From positions 496,001 through 560,000 of the forward strand of contig NZ_CP065521.1 of the NCBI RefSeq assembly GCF_018986735.1: DNA of 64,000 nt, written 5' to 3'. The stretch comes from Schaalia sp. 19OD2882 (GTDB lineage: Bacteria; Actinomycetota; Actinomycetes; Actinomycetales; Actinomycetaceae). Positions 40,857 to 50,889 of this stretch are shown here, one piece after another. Position numbers and translations under genes: made by a program. Each line of letters begins with the position of its first letter. The stretch's first letter is position 1. A model generated the notes under the pieces. That model was not told where the DNA came from and searched no databases. It was given only the letters and a program-made list of their open reading frames with translations.

Positions 40857-41849
40857 ATGGGACATGACATGTCGGTCCACGTCGCGCGTCGTGGGCGTGC
40901 GGGGTGGGCGAGGAGGCCTGTGCCGATGGTGGCCGCCGCGGCGGTGGTGTCGGCGGCGCTCGCCGCCGGGTGTGCGGGGGGTTCGCCTGCGGAGTCGTCG
41001 GCTCCCGGCGCGCCCTCGGGTGGTACCCAGGGCGGGGAGGTGGCCGGTGGGGGAGGAGCCACCGGGGGACCCGCTGGGTCGAACGGCACCTTCGAGGAGA
41101 TCGTCAAAGCGGGGCTGGCGCAGGACATCGGGCCCTTCCAAAAGGAGGTCCTGGAGAGGGCACTGAGTTCGGGCCAGATCAGCGAGTCCGACTGGAAGGA
41201 GGTCAACACGCGTTTCGTGGCCTGCGCGAAGTCGCGAGGCGCCCAGGTGGAGGTCGAGTTCAACGGGGCTCAGGTCAGTGTGCGGGTCGACCAGGCGTCC
41301 TCGTCCCAGCCGGGCAAGGTGGAGGATTCGCCGAGCAGTTCGCGGTGTGACGGCAAGGGCGGGTCGGACGAGCAGGTCACCGGAAATGCACCCGACGGGT
41401 TCCGGCCCGTGGGGGTCGCCCCGGCGGTCATCGAGTGTCAGGACCGCGAGAACACGTGGGTCAATGCGGCCTACGCGCGTCTGCATGCCACTGGTGCGCA
41501 GACCTCGGACATGTCCATCGAACAGCAGGTCCTGGCGTGCCTGAAGCAGGCGGGGACCGTGCCGGAGTCGACGACCTTGGACGAGTTCATGGCCCAGTTG
41601 TCGAAAGAGGAGGACCAGTTCGGTCCCGCCGGTTCCAGCGACCGGAAGACCTTCGAAGCCTGCTGGCAAACGGCCACAGCCCCTCCTGAGATTCCTCCGT
41701 CCCTGCGTGAGATTCGTCCGTCGATCGACGAGATTCGTCCTTCAAGCGATTCGGGGCGAGTCTCGACATCGGGGGTGAGCGGCGGGGCGCTGGGACTTTC
41801 GTCGGGGGTTTCGGATTCCTTCGAGAACTTTCGAATTGGTCGGAGGTGA
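40857..41849 (+). CDS. Lipoprotein downstream of the permease
   Basis: The protein has 330 residues, with GAAAGGAGAGG before the ATG. The signal peptide ends in the lipobox 'LAAGC'; a Gly/Ala-rich linker follows. The mature part has two related helical segments with paired cysteines ('VNTRFVACAKSRGAQVEVEF' and 'LACLKQAGTVPESTTLDEFM'). Such lipoproteins often accompany MacB-type permeases with two-component systems in actinobacteria, possibly as peptidoglycan- or antibiotic-sensing partners. The last 55 residues contain three heptapeptides of the EIRPS type, created by a 21-base repeat that also occurs near 26960, so the tail may be a later addition. Confidence 0.7.
   Translation: MGHDMSVHVARRGRAGWARRPVPMVAAAAVVSAALAAGCAGGSPAESSAPGAPSGGTQGGEVAGGGGATGGPAGSNGTFEEIVKAGLAQDIGPFQKEVLERALSSGQISESDWKEVNTRFVACAKSRGAQVEVEFNGAQVSVRVDQASSSQPGKVEDSPSSSRCDGKGGSDEQVTGNAPDGFRPVGVAPAVIECQDRENTWVNAAYARLHATGAQTSDMSIEQQVLACLKQAGTVPESTTLDEFMAQLSKEEDQFGPAGSSDRKTFEACWQTATAPPEIPPSLREIRPSIDEIRPSSDSGRVSTSGVSGGALGLSSGVSDSFENFRIGRR
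41688..41750. repeat. Three 21-base repeats in the lipoprotein tail
   Basis: GAGATTCCTCC, GAGATTCGTCC and GAGATTCGTCC begin at 41688, 41709 and 41730. They keep the frame and encode E-I-P/R-P-S repeats. On the other strand this is the GGACGAATCTC unit found at 26957-26992 with the same period. Confidence 0.7.
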
Positions 41850-42026
41850 CAAGGTGAACCGAGTGGCTTGGGGGTTCCTCGACAGATCTGGGATGAAAAG
41901 CGCAGAAAGTCGGGGACTTTCCCCTGTCGTCCGACCTGCGGGCCATGCTGGGGCACCGCCTTCACCCGGCCCCGAGGATCCTTGCGAGCTTTCGTTTGAT
42001 TGACTACTCTGTGTGTAACCGAAGAA

Positions 42027-42042
42027 GAACCGACACCGGTTC
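42027..42042. promoter_or_regulatory. Palindrome upstream of the DeoR-type regulator
   Basis: GAACCG-ACAC-CGGTTC is a 6-bp inverted repeat 28 bases before the regulator's ATG. It is a candidate autoregulatory operator for the operon that follows. Confidence 0.4.
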
Positions 42043-42069
42043 TCAGGGATCGCAAGGGGGTGATCGACA

Positions 42070-42816
42070 ATGGGGCGCCAGGAACGGGCGGACTTCATCC
42101 TCGATCGCCTTGCCGCCGAAGGCGAGGTCTCGGTCTCGGGACTGGCGGACGATCTCGGCGTGTCACTGGTGACCGTGCGCACCACCTTGAAGGACCTCGA
42201 AGAGGGCGGATACCTCACCCGCACCCACGGCGGCGCGCGCCCGACGGCCTTCCGCAACATCCACCTGCGCCAGAACGACCGCCTGGATGAAAAGGAACGC
42301 ATTGCCAAGGCCGCCGCCGACATGGTCCGCGACGACGACCACATCATGATCGAAGCCGGGACCACCTGCGCCTTGATCGTCAAACACCTCACCGGCAAGC
42401 GCAATGTCCACGTGGTCACCAACTCGGTGCTGGTCTTCGCCAACGCGCGCTCCAACCCGAACCTCATCCTCACCCTGACCGGCGGCCAGTTCCGCCCCGA
42501 GTCGGAGTCCCTGGTCGGGCCCGTCGCCGAGCGCTCCATCAACGCCTTCAACGCCCGCATCGCCTTCCTCGGCACCGACGGTTTCAGCGTCGAACGCGGG
42601 CTCACCACCCAACTCGTCGAAGGTGGACAGGTCGGGTCCCTCATGCGCTCACGCGCGGAGGAGACCTGGCTGCTGGCCGACTCTTCCAAGGCGGGACGAG
42701 CCGGCTTCGTGAGTTTCATGGAGATCGACCAGATCACCGGCATCATCACCGATGACGCCCTGGTGGCGACCTTCAGGGAAGAACTGACCGCGCGAACCCG
42801 AATGCGCATCGTCTAG
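42070..42816 (+). CDS. DeoR-family regulator of the E2-E3-E1 operon
   Basis: The protein has 248 residues. The N-terminal HTH 'ERADFILDRLAAEGEVSVSG' and 'DLGVSLVTVRTTLKDLEEGG' is followed by the sugar-phosphate sensor domain with 'MIEAGTTCALIVKHL', 'VVTNSVLVFANARSNPNLIL', 'FLGTDGFSVERGLTT' and the C-terminal 'LLADSSKAGRAGFVSF'. Such regulators usually respond to phosphorylated sugars. It is 13 bases ahead of the E2 gene in the same direction and is probably its local regulator. Confidence 0.88.
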   Translation: MGRQERADFILDRLAAEGEVSVSGLADDLGVSLVTVRTTLKDLEEGGYLTRTHGGARPTAFRNIHLRQNDRLDEKERIAKAAADMVRDDDHIMIEAGTTCALIVKHLTGKRNVHVVTNSVLVFANARSNPNLILTLTGGQFRPESESLVGPVAERSINAFNARIAFLGTDGFSVERGLTTQLVEGGQVGSLMRSRAEETWLLADSSKAGRAGFVSFMEIDQITGIITDDALVATFREELTARTRMRIV

Positions 42817-42829
42817 GAGGAAATGACAA

Positions 42830-44206
42830 ATGGCCGCCATCGTCGTGATGCCCCAGCTGGGCAACTCCGTCGAGTCCTGCATCATCATGTCGTGGGAGGT
42901 CGCTGTGGGCGACACCGTGGCGGTGGAGCAGACCCTGTGCTCCATCGAGACCGACAAGGCCACGATGGACGTCCCCAGCACTGAGGCCGGAACGATCCTC
43001 GCCCTGCTGTGGGCCGAAGGCGACGAAGTCCCCGTCAAGGATCCCCTCGTCATCGTCGGCGAGCCCGGTGAGGACATCTCCGCCCTCGTCCCCGGCGGAT
43101 CCACGCACGAGGGCGACGCCGCCTCCGCTGATGCCCCCACCGTCGAGGCGGCCTCCCCCGTCGAGACGACCCCCGCACCCGGCTTTGCCACCACGGCCTC
43201 CGACGGGGCCATCTCCCCGCGCGCCCGCACTCTCGCCTCCTCCTCGGGGGTGGACGCCTCGTCGATCACCGAAGGGTCAGGCCCCCACGGTAGAGTCATT
43301 GAACGAGATGTGCAGGCCGTGATCGCCGCAGGCCCGGCCCTGACGCACGCGGCGCAGGCCACTGGTGGCACCGCTGCCGCGGGCACCGGAATCGGCGGCC
43401 GTGTGACCACCGGCGACATCGCCTCGGCCGGTGCCGCACCCGCCGCGCAGGTGAGTGCTCCGCTTGCCCCGGTCACCGCCGTGACCGCACCCGCCGCTGA
43501 CTTCCCCGGTGCGACCAGCACCGAACCCCTCAAGGGCATCCGCAAGGTCGTCGCCCAGCGCATGATGGCCTCCCTGGCCGAGTCCGCACAGTTCACACTC
43601 AACAGCACGGCCAAGGCCGACGCCCTGCTGGCGCTGCGCAAGAAGCTCAAGAACTCCGACGAGTCCTTGGGGCTCAGCCGCGTGACCCTGAACGACCTGG
43701 TGTGCTTCGCCGTGGCCAAGACCCTGCTCAAGCACCCCGCCTTCAACGCCCACCTGGTCGACGGCAAGGTCACTCGCTTCGAGCAGGTCCACCTGGGTTT
43801 CGCCGCCGACACCCCGCGCGGTCTGCTGGTCCCCGTCATCCGCAGCGCCCAGGCCCTGTCCCTCAAGCACTTCGCCGCCGAAGCCAAACGCCTGGCCGCC
43901 GGTGCCATCGACGGGTCGCTGGCCCCCGAGTACCTGGGCGGGTCGACCTTCACCGTGTCGAATGTCGGATCCTTCGGGGTGGAAACCTTCACACCCGTCA
44001 TCAACCGTCCTGAGGTGTGCATCCTCGGCGTCGGAGCAATCACCCCGCGCGCCAAGCTCGAAGCGGATGGCTCAGTCGGCATCGAACAGCGCATCAACTT
44101 CTCGCTGACCATCGACCACCAGGTCATCGACGGTGCCGACGGCGCCCGCTTCCTCAAGGACCTGGCTGCGGCCATCGAGAACATCGACGTCACGGTCCTG
44201 GCCTGA
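42830..44206 (+). CDS. Dihydrolipoamide acyltransferase (E2)
   Basis: The protein has 458 residues. The lipoyl domain is at 1-78 with lipoyl-lysine K43 ('IETDKATMDV'). An Ala/Pro linker and a peripheral-subunit-binding domain follow ('ISPRARTLASSSGVDASSI'). The catalytic domain starts at about 225 ('LKGIRKVVAQRMMASLAESA') and ends with the active-site histidine H430 in 'TIDHQVIDGADG'. AGGAGGAAATGACAA precedes the ATG. It transfers an acyl group from E1 to CoA. Gene order E2-E3-E1 with the regulator in front is unlike the housekeeping pyruvate dehydrogenase, pointing to a dedicated catabolic complex. Confidence 0.9.
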   Translation: MAAIVVMPQLGNSVESCIIMSWEVAVGDTVAVEQTLCSIETDKATMDVPSTEAGTILALLWAEGDEVPVKDPLVIVGEPGEDISALVPGGSTHEGDAASADAPTVEAASPVETTPAPGFATTASDGAISPRARTLASSSGVDASSITEGSGPHGRVIERDVQAVIAAGPALTHAAQATGGTAAAGTGIGGRVTTGDIASAGAAPAAQVSAPLAPVTAVTAPAADFPGATSTEPLKGIRKVVAQRMMASLAESAQFTLNSTAKADALLALRKKLKNSDESLGLSRVTLNDLVCFAVAKTLLKHPAFNAHLVDGKVTRFEQVHLGFAADTPRGLLVPVIRSAQALSLKHFAAEAKRLAAGAIDGSLAPEYLGGSTFTVSNVGSFGVETFTPVINRPEVCILGVGAITPRAKLEADGSVGIEQRINFSLTIDHQVIDGADGARFLKDLAAAIENIDVTVLA

Positions 44207-44236
44207 GACCGGCACACACAACCCGAGGAGACACAC

Positions 44237-45604
44237 ATGAGTGAGACCCGCTTCGACGTCATCGTCCTGGGTGCCGGCCCCGGCGGCTACCTGGCTGCCG
44301 AGCGCCTGGGCCACGCGGGCAAGAAGGTGCTGCTGATCGAGGAGGTCGCCCTGGGCGGCACCTGCCTCAATGTCGGCTGCATCCCCACCAAGACCCTGCT
44401 CAACGGTGCGAAGAACTACCTGCACGCCAAGGAGGCCGGCCAGTTCGGTGTGGACGCCACCGGCGTGACCTTCGACTGGGCGCGTATGCAGGCCTGGAAG
44501 GACCAGGTGGTCAGTGGCCTGGTCGGCGGGGTCGGCGCGGCCGAACGCAAGGCCGGCGTCACCGTGGTCAACGCCCGCGGCCACCTCGACGGCCCCGGAA
44601 AGGTCACCGCCGCAGGCACCACCTACACCGGCGACCACGTCATCGTCGCCACCGGCTCCGTACCCGCCATGCCGCCCCTTCCCGGCGCAGCCGACAACCC
44701 GGCCGTGGTCGACTCCACCGGCATCCTCTCCCTGGACCAGGTCCCCGCACGCCTGGCCGTCATCGGCGGCGGCGTCATCGGCGTCGAGTTCGCCTCACTG
44801 TTCTCGACCTTGGGCTCCGAGGTCACCGTCATCGAAATGGCGCCGGAGATCCTGCCCTTCATGGATGACGACATGGCCGCCCAGCTGCGCAAGGCCATGT
44901 CCGACGTCACCTTCGAGCTCGGCTGCAAGGTCGAGTCCCTGGACGGGGCCTCGGTCACCTACTCCAAGAACGGGCAGTCCACGACCCTGGAGGCCGACGT
45001 GGTCCTCATGGCGGTCGGCCGCCGCCCAGCCACCGCAGGGTGGGGAGCCGAAGAGGCCGGACTGGAGATCAACCGTGGCATCGTGGTCGATGACCGCATG
45101 CGCACCAACCTGCCGAATGTGTGGGCCATCGGAGACGTCACGGGCCGTTCGCTGCTGGCCCACGCCGCCTACCGGATGGGTGAGATCGCCGCCGCGAACA
45201 TCTCGGACCCCGAGGCGCACAGGCGTGGCGAGGTCATGCGTTGGCACACGGTCCCGTGGGCCGTCTACTGCATGCCCGAGGCCGCAGGCGTGGGTCTGAC
45301 CGAGTCCCAGGCCAAGAGGGAGGGACGCGAGGTCCTGGTCGCCAAGGTTCCGGCCCAGATGTCCGGTCGCTTCATCGCAGAGAACGGATTCAAGGCCCCC
45401 GGCTCGGCGAAGATCGTCGTCGATCCCCTCACCCACCAAGTGCTTGGCGTGCACGTGCTGGGCGCCTACGCGGCCGAGATGATCTGGGGTGCCCAGGCCG
45501 TCCTCGAAATGGAACTGACGGTGGAGGACCTGCGCCAAGTCGTCTTCCCCCACCCGACCGTCTCCGAAGTCATCCGGGAGGCCGCCTGGGCCGTCAAGCT
45601 CTGA
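44237..45604 (+). CDS. Dihydrolipoamide dehydrogenase (E3)
   Basis: The protein has 455 residues. The FAD-binding 'VIVLGAGPGGYLAAERLG' is followed by the redox disulfide C43/C48 in 'GGTCLNVGCIPTK'. The NAD-binding 'LAVIGGGVIGVEFASLFS' and 'NVWAIGDVTGRSLLAHAAYR' follow. The dimer-interface C-terminus ends 'FPHPTVSEVIREAAWAV' with the catalytic His-Pro. It reoxidises the lipoyl group of E2 with NAD+. It is 30 bases after the E2 gene. Confidence 0.92.
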   Translation: MSETRFDVIVLGAGPGGYLAAERLGHAGKKVLLIEEVALGGTCLNVGCIPTKTLLNGAKNYLHAKEAGQFGVDATGVTFDWARMQAWKDQVVSGLVGGVGAAERKAGVTVVNARGHLDGPGKVTAAGTTYTGDHVIVATGSVPAMPPLPGAADNPAVVDSTGILSLDQVPARLAVIGGGVIGVEFASLFSTLGSEVTVIEMAPEILPFMDDDMAAQLRKAMSDVTFELGCKVESLDGASVTYSKNGQSTTLEADVVLMAVGRRPATAGWGAEEAGLEINRGIVVDDRMRTNLPNVWAIGDVTGRSLLAHAAYRMGEIAAANISDPEAHRRGEVMRWHTVPWAVYCMPEAAGVGLTESQAKREGREVLVAKVPAQMSGRFIAENGFKAPGSAKIVVDPLTHQVLGVHVLGAYAAEMIWGAQAVLEMELTVEDLRQVVFPHPTVSEVIREAAWAVKL

Positions 45605-45668
45605 ACGCCGCCGACAGGCTGCACACCACCCACGAGTTTCACCATTCCACTTCTAGGAGAGAAGAAGA

Positions 45669-48119
45669 ATGACCAAGTCCCTCATCGTCGATCCCGCGCA
45701 GGTCCGGGCGCGCGGCCGCCTCACGCTGCCGGAAATCCCGCTGAACACCTACGAGTTCAACCTGGGAGCCGAGATCGGCCGCTACGGCAAGGACGGCCTG
45801 TTCCGCATGCTGCAGGACATGATCGTCGTGCGCACCTTCGAGTCGATGCTCGACTCGATCAAGAAGACCGGTGAATGGCAGGGCGTCGCATACAACCACC
45901 GGGGCCCCGCCCACCTGGGCATCGGCCAGGAGGCCGCCTACGTCGGCCAGTCCTTCGTCCTGACCCCCGACGACCAGATCTTCGGCTCGCACCGCTCCCA
46001 CGGCGAGATCCTGGCCAAGTGCTACTCGGCCATGCGTCAGATCCCCGCCGAACAGCTCGAATCCATCATGAAGGGCTTCCTGGACGGAGAAACCCTGTCC
46101 TTCGCCGAGAAGATCGAGCACGGCGACACCCTGGACCTGACGGAGAACTTCATTCTCTTCGGCGCCCTGGCGGAGATCTTTGCCCGCAAGGCCGGCTTCA
46201 ACCGTGGCCTGGGTGGCTCGATGCACACCTTCTTCCTGCCCTTCGGCTCCTACCCGAACAATGCGATCGTCGGCGGCTCGGCCCCGGTGGCCAATGGGGC
46301 GGCCCTGTTCAAGCGCATCAACCGCAAGCCCGGCATCGTCGTGTCGAACATCGGCGACGCCGCCATGGCCTGCGGCCCCGTGTGGGAGGCCATGAACTTC
46401 GCGACCATGGACCAGTTCGCCACCCTGTGGCGTGAGGAGGACGGTGGCTACCCGCCGATCCTGTTCAACTTCTTCAACAACTTCTACGGCATGGGCGGCC
46501 AGACCTTCGGCGAGACCATGGGCTACGAGGTCCTGGCCCGCGTGGGCGCAGGACTGAACCCCGAGGCCATGCACGCCGAGCGCGTCGACGGCATCAACCC
46601 GCTGGCCGTGGCCGACGCCGTGTCCCGCAAGAAGAAGATCCTCGAAGAAGGCCGCGGCCCGGTCCTCATGGACACCCTCACCTACCGCTTCTCCGGCCAC
46701 TCGCCCTCGGACGCCTCCAGCTACCGCGACAAGGACGAGGTCGCCCTGTGGGAAGAGGTCGACTGCATCAAGACCTACTCCGACCTGCTGATCTCCAGCG
46801 GCGTCACCACCCAGCACGACATCGACGAGTACACCGCCTCCTTCACGGACAAACTGGTCAAGGTCCTGCGTCTGGCCACCGACGAGGAAAAGTGCCCCCG
46901 CGTGGCAGACGGTTACATCGAGACCGTCATGTTCTCCGACACACCCGTCGAAGCCATGGAAGAGGGCGAAGCCGAGATCGACCTGGAGGCCAACCCGCGC
47001 ATCAAGGCCCTGGAGAAGAAGATCCGCACCTCGGTCGACGCCGACGGCAAACCGGTGTCGAAGATGAAGATGTTCCAGTTCCGCGACGGTCTCTTCGAAG
47101 CCCTCGTCCACCGCTTCTCCATCGACCCGACGATGGCCGCCTGGGGCGAGGAGAACCGCGACTGGGGCGGCGCATTCGCCGTCTACCGCGGTCTGACGGA
47201 GGCCCTGCCCTACCGTCGCCTGTTCAACAGCCCCATCGCCGAAGCCTCCATCGTCGGCGCCGGCGTCGGCTACGCGATGGCCGGCGGGCGCGCGGTGGTC
47301 GAGCTCATGTACTGCGACTTCCTTGGCCGCGCCGGTGACGAGGTCTTCAACCAGATGGCCAAGTGGCAGTCGATGTCCGCGGGCCTGCTGAAGATGCCGC
47401 TGGTCCTGCGCGTGTCGGTGGGCAACAAGTACGGCGCCCAGCACTCCCAGGACTGGACGGCCCTGACCGCCCACATCCCGGGTCTGAAGGTCTACTTCCC
47501 GACCACGCCGACCGACGCCAAGGGCATGCTCAACCTGGCGCTGCGCGGCACCGACCCGGTCGTCTTCTTCGAGTCCCAGCTGCTGTACGACAAGGGTGAG
47601 GACTTCGAGCCCGGCGGCGTGCCCACCGGCTACTACGAGACCCCCGAGGGTGAGCCGGCCATCCGCCGCGAAGGCACCGACATCACGATCGCCACCATCG
47701 GCGCGACCGTGTACCGGGCCCTCGAAGCGGCCGACATCCTCCAGGAGAAGTACGGCATGAGCGCCGAGGTCATCGACCTGCGCTTCATCGCTCCGCTCAA
47801 CTACGACACGCTGATCGCCGCGGTCAAGAAGACGGGCCGCCTGCTTCTGTCCTCCGATGCCGTCGAGCGCGGCAACTTCCTGCACACGGTTGCGACGAAC
47901 GTCCAGGCCCAGGCCTTCGACGCCCTCGACGCCCCGGTGGTGGTGGTCGGCTCTCGCAACGGCATCACCCCCGGCCCCGAGTTGGAGTCGTACTTCTTCC
48001 CGCAACCCGAGTGGATGGTCGACGCCATCCACGAGCGCATCGTCCCGCTGCCGGGCCACGTCCCCTCGATCAACCAGACCGAGGCGGAGCAGGCTCGACG
48101 CAACCGACTGGGCATCTGA
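45669..48119 (+). CDS. Fused E1 alpha-beta ThDP-dependent dehydrogenase
   Basis: The protein has 816 residues. Residues about 30-400 are the E1-alpha part. '[20 protein letters not shown]' and '[14 protein letters not shown]' are present, and the ThDP motif reads '[16 protein letters not shown]' with a second N-N at '[10 protein letters not shown]', so GDA replaces the usual GDG. Residues about 465-816 are the E1-beta part ('[20 protein letters not shown]', '[20 protein letters not shown]', '[20 protein letters not shown]'). Most bacteria encode these as two genes. The substrate is not clear: acetoin-, branched-chain- and pyruvate-type E1s share this fold. AGGAGAGAAGA precedes the ATG, and a strong hairpin follows the gene. 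Confidence 0.85.
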   Translation: MTKSLIVDPAQVRARGRLTLPEIPLNTYEFNLGAEIGRYGKDGLFRMLQDMIVVRTFESMLDSIKKTGEWQGVAYNHRGPAHLGIGQEAAYVGQSFVLTPDDQIFGSHRSHGEILAKCYSAMRQIPAEQLESIMKGFLDGETLSFAEKIEHGDTLDLTENFILFGALAEIFARKAGFNRGLGGSMHTFFLPFGSYPNNAIVGGSAPVANGAALFKRINRKPGIVVSNIGDAAMACGPVWEAMNFATMDQFATLWREEDGGYPPILFNFFNNFYGMGGQTFGETMGYEVLARVGAGLNPEAMHAERVDGINPLAVADAVSRKKKILEEGRGPVLMDTLTYRFSGHSPSDASSYRDKDEVALWEEVDCIKTYSDLLISSGVTTQHDIDEYTASFTDKLVKVLRLATDEEKCPRVADGYIETVMFSDTPVEAMEEGEAEIDLEANPRIKALEKKIRTSVDADGKPVSKMKMFQFRDGLFEALVHRFSIDPTMAAWGEENRDWGGAFAVYRGLTEALPYRRLFNSPIAEASIVGAGVGYAMAGGRAVVELMYCDFLGRAGDEVFNQMAKWQSMSAGLLKMPLVLRVSVGNKYGAQHSQDWTALTAHIPGLKVYFPTTPTDAKGMLNLALRGTDPVVFFESQLLYDKGEDFEPGGVPTGYYETPEGEPAIRREGTDITIATIGATVYRALEAADILQEKYGMSAEVIDLRFIAPLNYDTLIAAVKKTGRLLLSSDAVERGNFLHTVATNVQAQAFDALDAPVVVVGSRNGITPGPELESYFFPQPEWMVDAIHERIVPLPGHVPSINQTEAEQARRNRLGI

Positions 48120-48127
48120 GCCCTTAC

Positions 48128-48172
48128 CCCGTGGGCCGGGACTCCCCTCCTCCTGCAGTCCCGGCCCACGGG
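48128..48172 (+). terminator. Hairpin after the E1 gene
   Basis: A perfect 16-bp stem (48128-48143 with 48157-48172) around a 13-base loop begins nine bases after the stop. A second smaller hairpin (CCGCCCTCG / CGAGGGCGG) follows near 48175-48200. Genes continue in the same direction, so it is likely an attenuator or mRNA-stabilising element. Confidence 0.6.
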
Positions 48173-48304
48173 CCCGCCCTCGGCCATCGGCGAGGGCGGC
48201 CACCTTCCCTCGTTCCCGCCTTTCGACCAGGGCCAGCACCCGCCCCGCATTCGCGTCGAAGGCGCCGCGACACTCCAAGCCCTGAAACCGGAAGGAAGAC
48301 TCCA

Positions 48305-49609
48305 ATGACGGAAGCCGCCAACGACCCCACCCTCACCCCCGAGGAGCGCCTGGAGGCGCTGCGCTCCGTCGCATCCACCGAGACCTTCCCGGAGTGGGCG
48401 CCCGAGTCGAACAACCACATCCACACCTGCTACTCCTTCAGCCCCTACACGCCGGCCGGGGCGGCCCTCAACGCCCGTCGGGCGGGCCTGCGGGTCGTCG
48501 GCTCCGTCGACCACGACTCCATCGCCGCAGCCGCCGAGATGAGCGCCGCCACCCGCATGCTCGGCATGGGCAGTGTCACCGGCTTCGAATGCCGCGCCTT
48601 CTTCGACCCGGAAGGCCCCCTGGGCTCGCGCAAACTCAACAACCCGGACTCTGCAGGTATCGCCTACATGACCGTCCAGGGCGTGCCCGCCCAAGCGCGC
48701 CAGGCCGTCGCCCAGTGGCTTGCCCCCAAGCGCGCCGCCCGCCTGGAGCGCACCTTGGCCATGGCCGCAGCCCTCAATGAGATCCTCGAAGGTGTGGGCG
48801 TGGCTCCCTTCGACCCGCAGACCGACATGGTCGACCGCTCCCAGTACGCCAACGGCGGCGGAATCACCGAACGTCACCTGCTGGCCGCCACCGCGGACGC
48901 CCTGATCGCGGGCTTCGGCCGCGGCCCGGCGCTGGTCAGCGGCCTTGCCGGCATGGGACTGACCGTCCCACCCGCCCTCGAAGGAGTCCTGTCGGACCCG
49001 GACAACCCGCACCTCATGTACGACCTGCTGGGCCTCCTCAAGGCCGAATACCTGGACCGCGTCTACATCCAGCCCACCGTCGAATGCCCCACCACTGAAG
49101 AGGTCGTCGACTTCGCCGACCAGGTGGGAGCCATCGCCACCTACGCCTACCTGGGTGACGTGTCGGCATCGCCCACCGGAGACAAGAGGGCCGAGAAGTT
49201 CGAGGACGAATTCCTCGACGAACTCTTCGCCGCCTGCGCCGACCGCGGCCTGCGTGCGGTCACCTACATGCCGCCGCGCAACACCCCCGAGCAGCTGCGC
49301 CGCGTCCACGAACTGGCCCAGAAGTTCGGCATGCTGGAGATCTCCGGTGTCGACATCAACCAGCCGCGCCAGAAATTCAACTGCCCCGAGTTGCGCCGCC
49401 CCGAATTCGCCGACCTCAACGAGGCCACGTGGGCGCTGGTCGCACACGAGGCCCTGTCCAGTGTCGACCCGTCCCTGCACCTCCTGGGACAGGGACGCCC
49501 GACTCCGCAGGTCCTCGCCGCCCGCATCGCCGACTACGCCCCGATCGGCCGTTGCTACGCCGACGGCGCCTCCGTCGAGGAACTGGCCGCCACCGCACCG
49601 CGGGCCTGA
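48305..49609 (+). CDS. PHP-domain metal-dependent hydrolase
   Basis: The protein has 434 residues. The PHP signature is 'NNHIHTCYSFSPYTP' (H-x-H) near residue 38, followed by 'VVGSVDHDSIAAAAEMSAAT' with Asp-His, and 'TGFECRAFF' (Glu). Later ligands may be in 'YAYLGDVSASP', 'TYMPPRNTPEQLRRVHELAQ' and 'ISGVDINQPRQKF'. PHP proteins are phosphoesterases or related hydrolases with a two- or three-metal site. At twice the size of histidinol phosphatases this one has a long central insertion. Its position in a carbohydrate-type operon suggests action on a phosphorylated or cyclic intermediate, which is inference. Confidence 0.75.
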   Translation: MTEAANDPTLTPEERLEALRSVASTETFPEWAPESNNHIHTCYSFSPYTPAGAALNARRAGLRVVGSVDHDSIAAAAEMSAATRMLGMGSVTGFECRAFFDPEGPLGSRKLNNPDSAGIAYMTVQGVPAQARQAVAQWLAPKRAARLERTLAMAAALNEILEGVGVAPFDPQTDMVDRSQYANGGGITERHLLAATADALIAGFGRGPALVSGLAGMGLTVPPALEGVLSDPDNPHLMYDLLGLLKAEYLDRVYIQPTVECPTTEEVVDFADQVGAIATYAYLGDVSASPTGDKRAEKFEDEFLDELFAACADRGLRAVTYMPPRNTPEQLRRVHELAQKFGMLEISGVDINQPRQKFNCPELRRPEFADLNEATWALVAHEALSSVDPSLHLLGQGRPTPQVLAARIADYAPIGRCYADGASVEELAATAPRA

Positions 49610-49677
49610 CGCCCGCCCGGACCCCATGACCTGCCAGGGCGGCTCCGCCCTCGCGAAAGACAAGTGAAAGGACTCCG

Positions 49678-50697
49678 ATGAGCAACGCACCCGTGGTGAG
49701 GGGATTGTTCCTTGCCGCACTGGCCCGCCCGGTGATTGTTCGCGCGACCGACAAGACCCCGACCCTGACGCTGGATCGCGACCTGGCAGCCGTGGACCCG
49801 GCCACCCTTGTCGGACTCGACCTGCCGGTCGTCGTCGCGGCAGGCGAGGAGACCTACGAGGTCAGCGTCACCGAGCGCGGCGAACGCGAGATCTCCGGAC
49901 GCGTCGCACTGGTCACCGGCGGCGCCCAAGGATTCGGCGCAGAGATCGCCAAGGGCCTGGTCGAGCAGGGATGCTTCGTGTACATCGCGGACCTCAACGC
50001 CGAGGGTGCCGCCGCAAAGTGCCAGGAGCTGGGTGCCGAGGTCACCCACCCGATCGCCGTCAATGTGGCCGACGAGGACTCCGTGGCCGCCATGGCCGCC
50101 GAGGTCGAGAGGACCACAGGTGCCCTGGACCTGGTCGTCTCCAACGCGGGCATCGTGCGTGCAGGCTCCGTCCTGGAACAGGACTCCCGCGCATTCCGCC
50201 TGTCGACCGACATCAACTACGTGGCCTTCTTCCTGGTGACCAAGCACTTGGGTGGCCTCATCGCCCGCCAGCACGAGGCGGCTCCGGCGTGGCTGACCGA
50301 CATCATCCAGATCAACTCCAAGTCCGGACTGGTCGGGTCCAACAAGAACGCCGCCTACGCGGGCTCGAAGTTCGGAGGCATCGGCCTGGTCCAGTCCTTC
50401 GCCTTGGAGCTGGTCGAACACGGCATCAAGGTCAACGCCATCTGCCCCGGCAACTTCTACGACGGGCCCCTGTGGTCGGACCCGGAAAAGGGACTGTTCG
50501 TCCAGTACCTGAACTCCGGGAAGGTGCCCGGCGCGAAGACCGTGGCGGAGGTCAAGGAGTTCTACGAGTCGAAGGTGCTGATGCGTCGCGGAGCCACCGG
50601 CATCGACGTGCTGCGGGCGATCTACTACATCGTCGAGCAGGCTTACGAGACCGGGCAGGCGGTGCCCGTCACCGGCGGTCAGGTCATGATGAACTGA
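49678..50697 (+). CDS. Extended short-chain dehydrogenase, sorbitol-6-phosphate-dehydrogenase-like
   Basis: The protein has 339 residues, about 75 longer than a classical SDR because of an N-terminal domain (1-72) of unknown function. The Rossmann motif 'TGGAQGFG' is at 80-87, N-A-G at 156-158, and the catalytic S214, Y227 and K231 lie in 'IQINSKSGLVGSNKNAAYAG'. This stretch and the end 'GQAVPVTGGQVMMN' are very close to SrlD-type sorbitol-6-phosphate 2-dehydrogenases. It probably oxidises a polyol (phosphate) to a ketose with NAD+. The real substrate is unknown. Confidence 0.8.
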   Translation: MSNAPVVRGLFLAALARPVIVRATDKTPTLTLDRDLAAVDPATLVGLDLPVVVAAGEETYEVSVTERGEREISGRVALVTGGAQGFGAEIAKGLVEQGCFVYIADLNAEGAAAKCQELGAEVTHPIAVNVADEDSVAAMAAEVERTTGALDLVVSNAGIVRAGSVLEQDSRAFRLSTDINYVAFFLVTKHLGGLIARQHEAAPAWLTDIIQINSKSGLVGSNKNAAYAGSKFGGIGLVQSFALELVEHGIKVNAICPGNFYDGPLWSDPEKGLFVQYLNSGKVPGAKTVAEVKEFYESKVLMRRGATGIDVLRAIYYIVEQAYETGQAVPVTGGQVMMN

Positions 50698-50889
50698 ATC
50701 CTCCTTGCGGCGGGCGCAGGGCCCCTGCCCGCCCGCATCCCCTCTCCTCCGACCCCGCCCACTCGCCCGGGCACGTGGGTCCGGGTTCGAAACCCGGCCG
50801 GGCACTGCCGGCGGTCCCGGCCCGGAAGCCACAGTCCACCACCCGCGGTTCCCACCACCCCCAGACTTCTCTTCACCGAAGGAGACGAA

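Noticed and set aside
45639-48305. An 888-codon minus-strand open frame opposite the E1 gene.
   Set aside because: It mirrors the codons of the E1 gene, is rich in Val/Gly/Asp/Leu repeats, and has no start signal or domain.
50781-50797. A tRNA T-arm-like sequence (CCGGGTTCGAAACCCGG).
   Set aside because: No acceptor, D- or anticodon arms can be found around it, so it is only a short hairpin between the SDR and zinc dehydrogenase genes.
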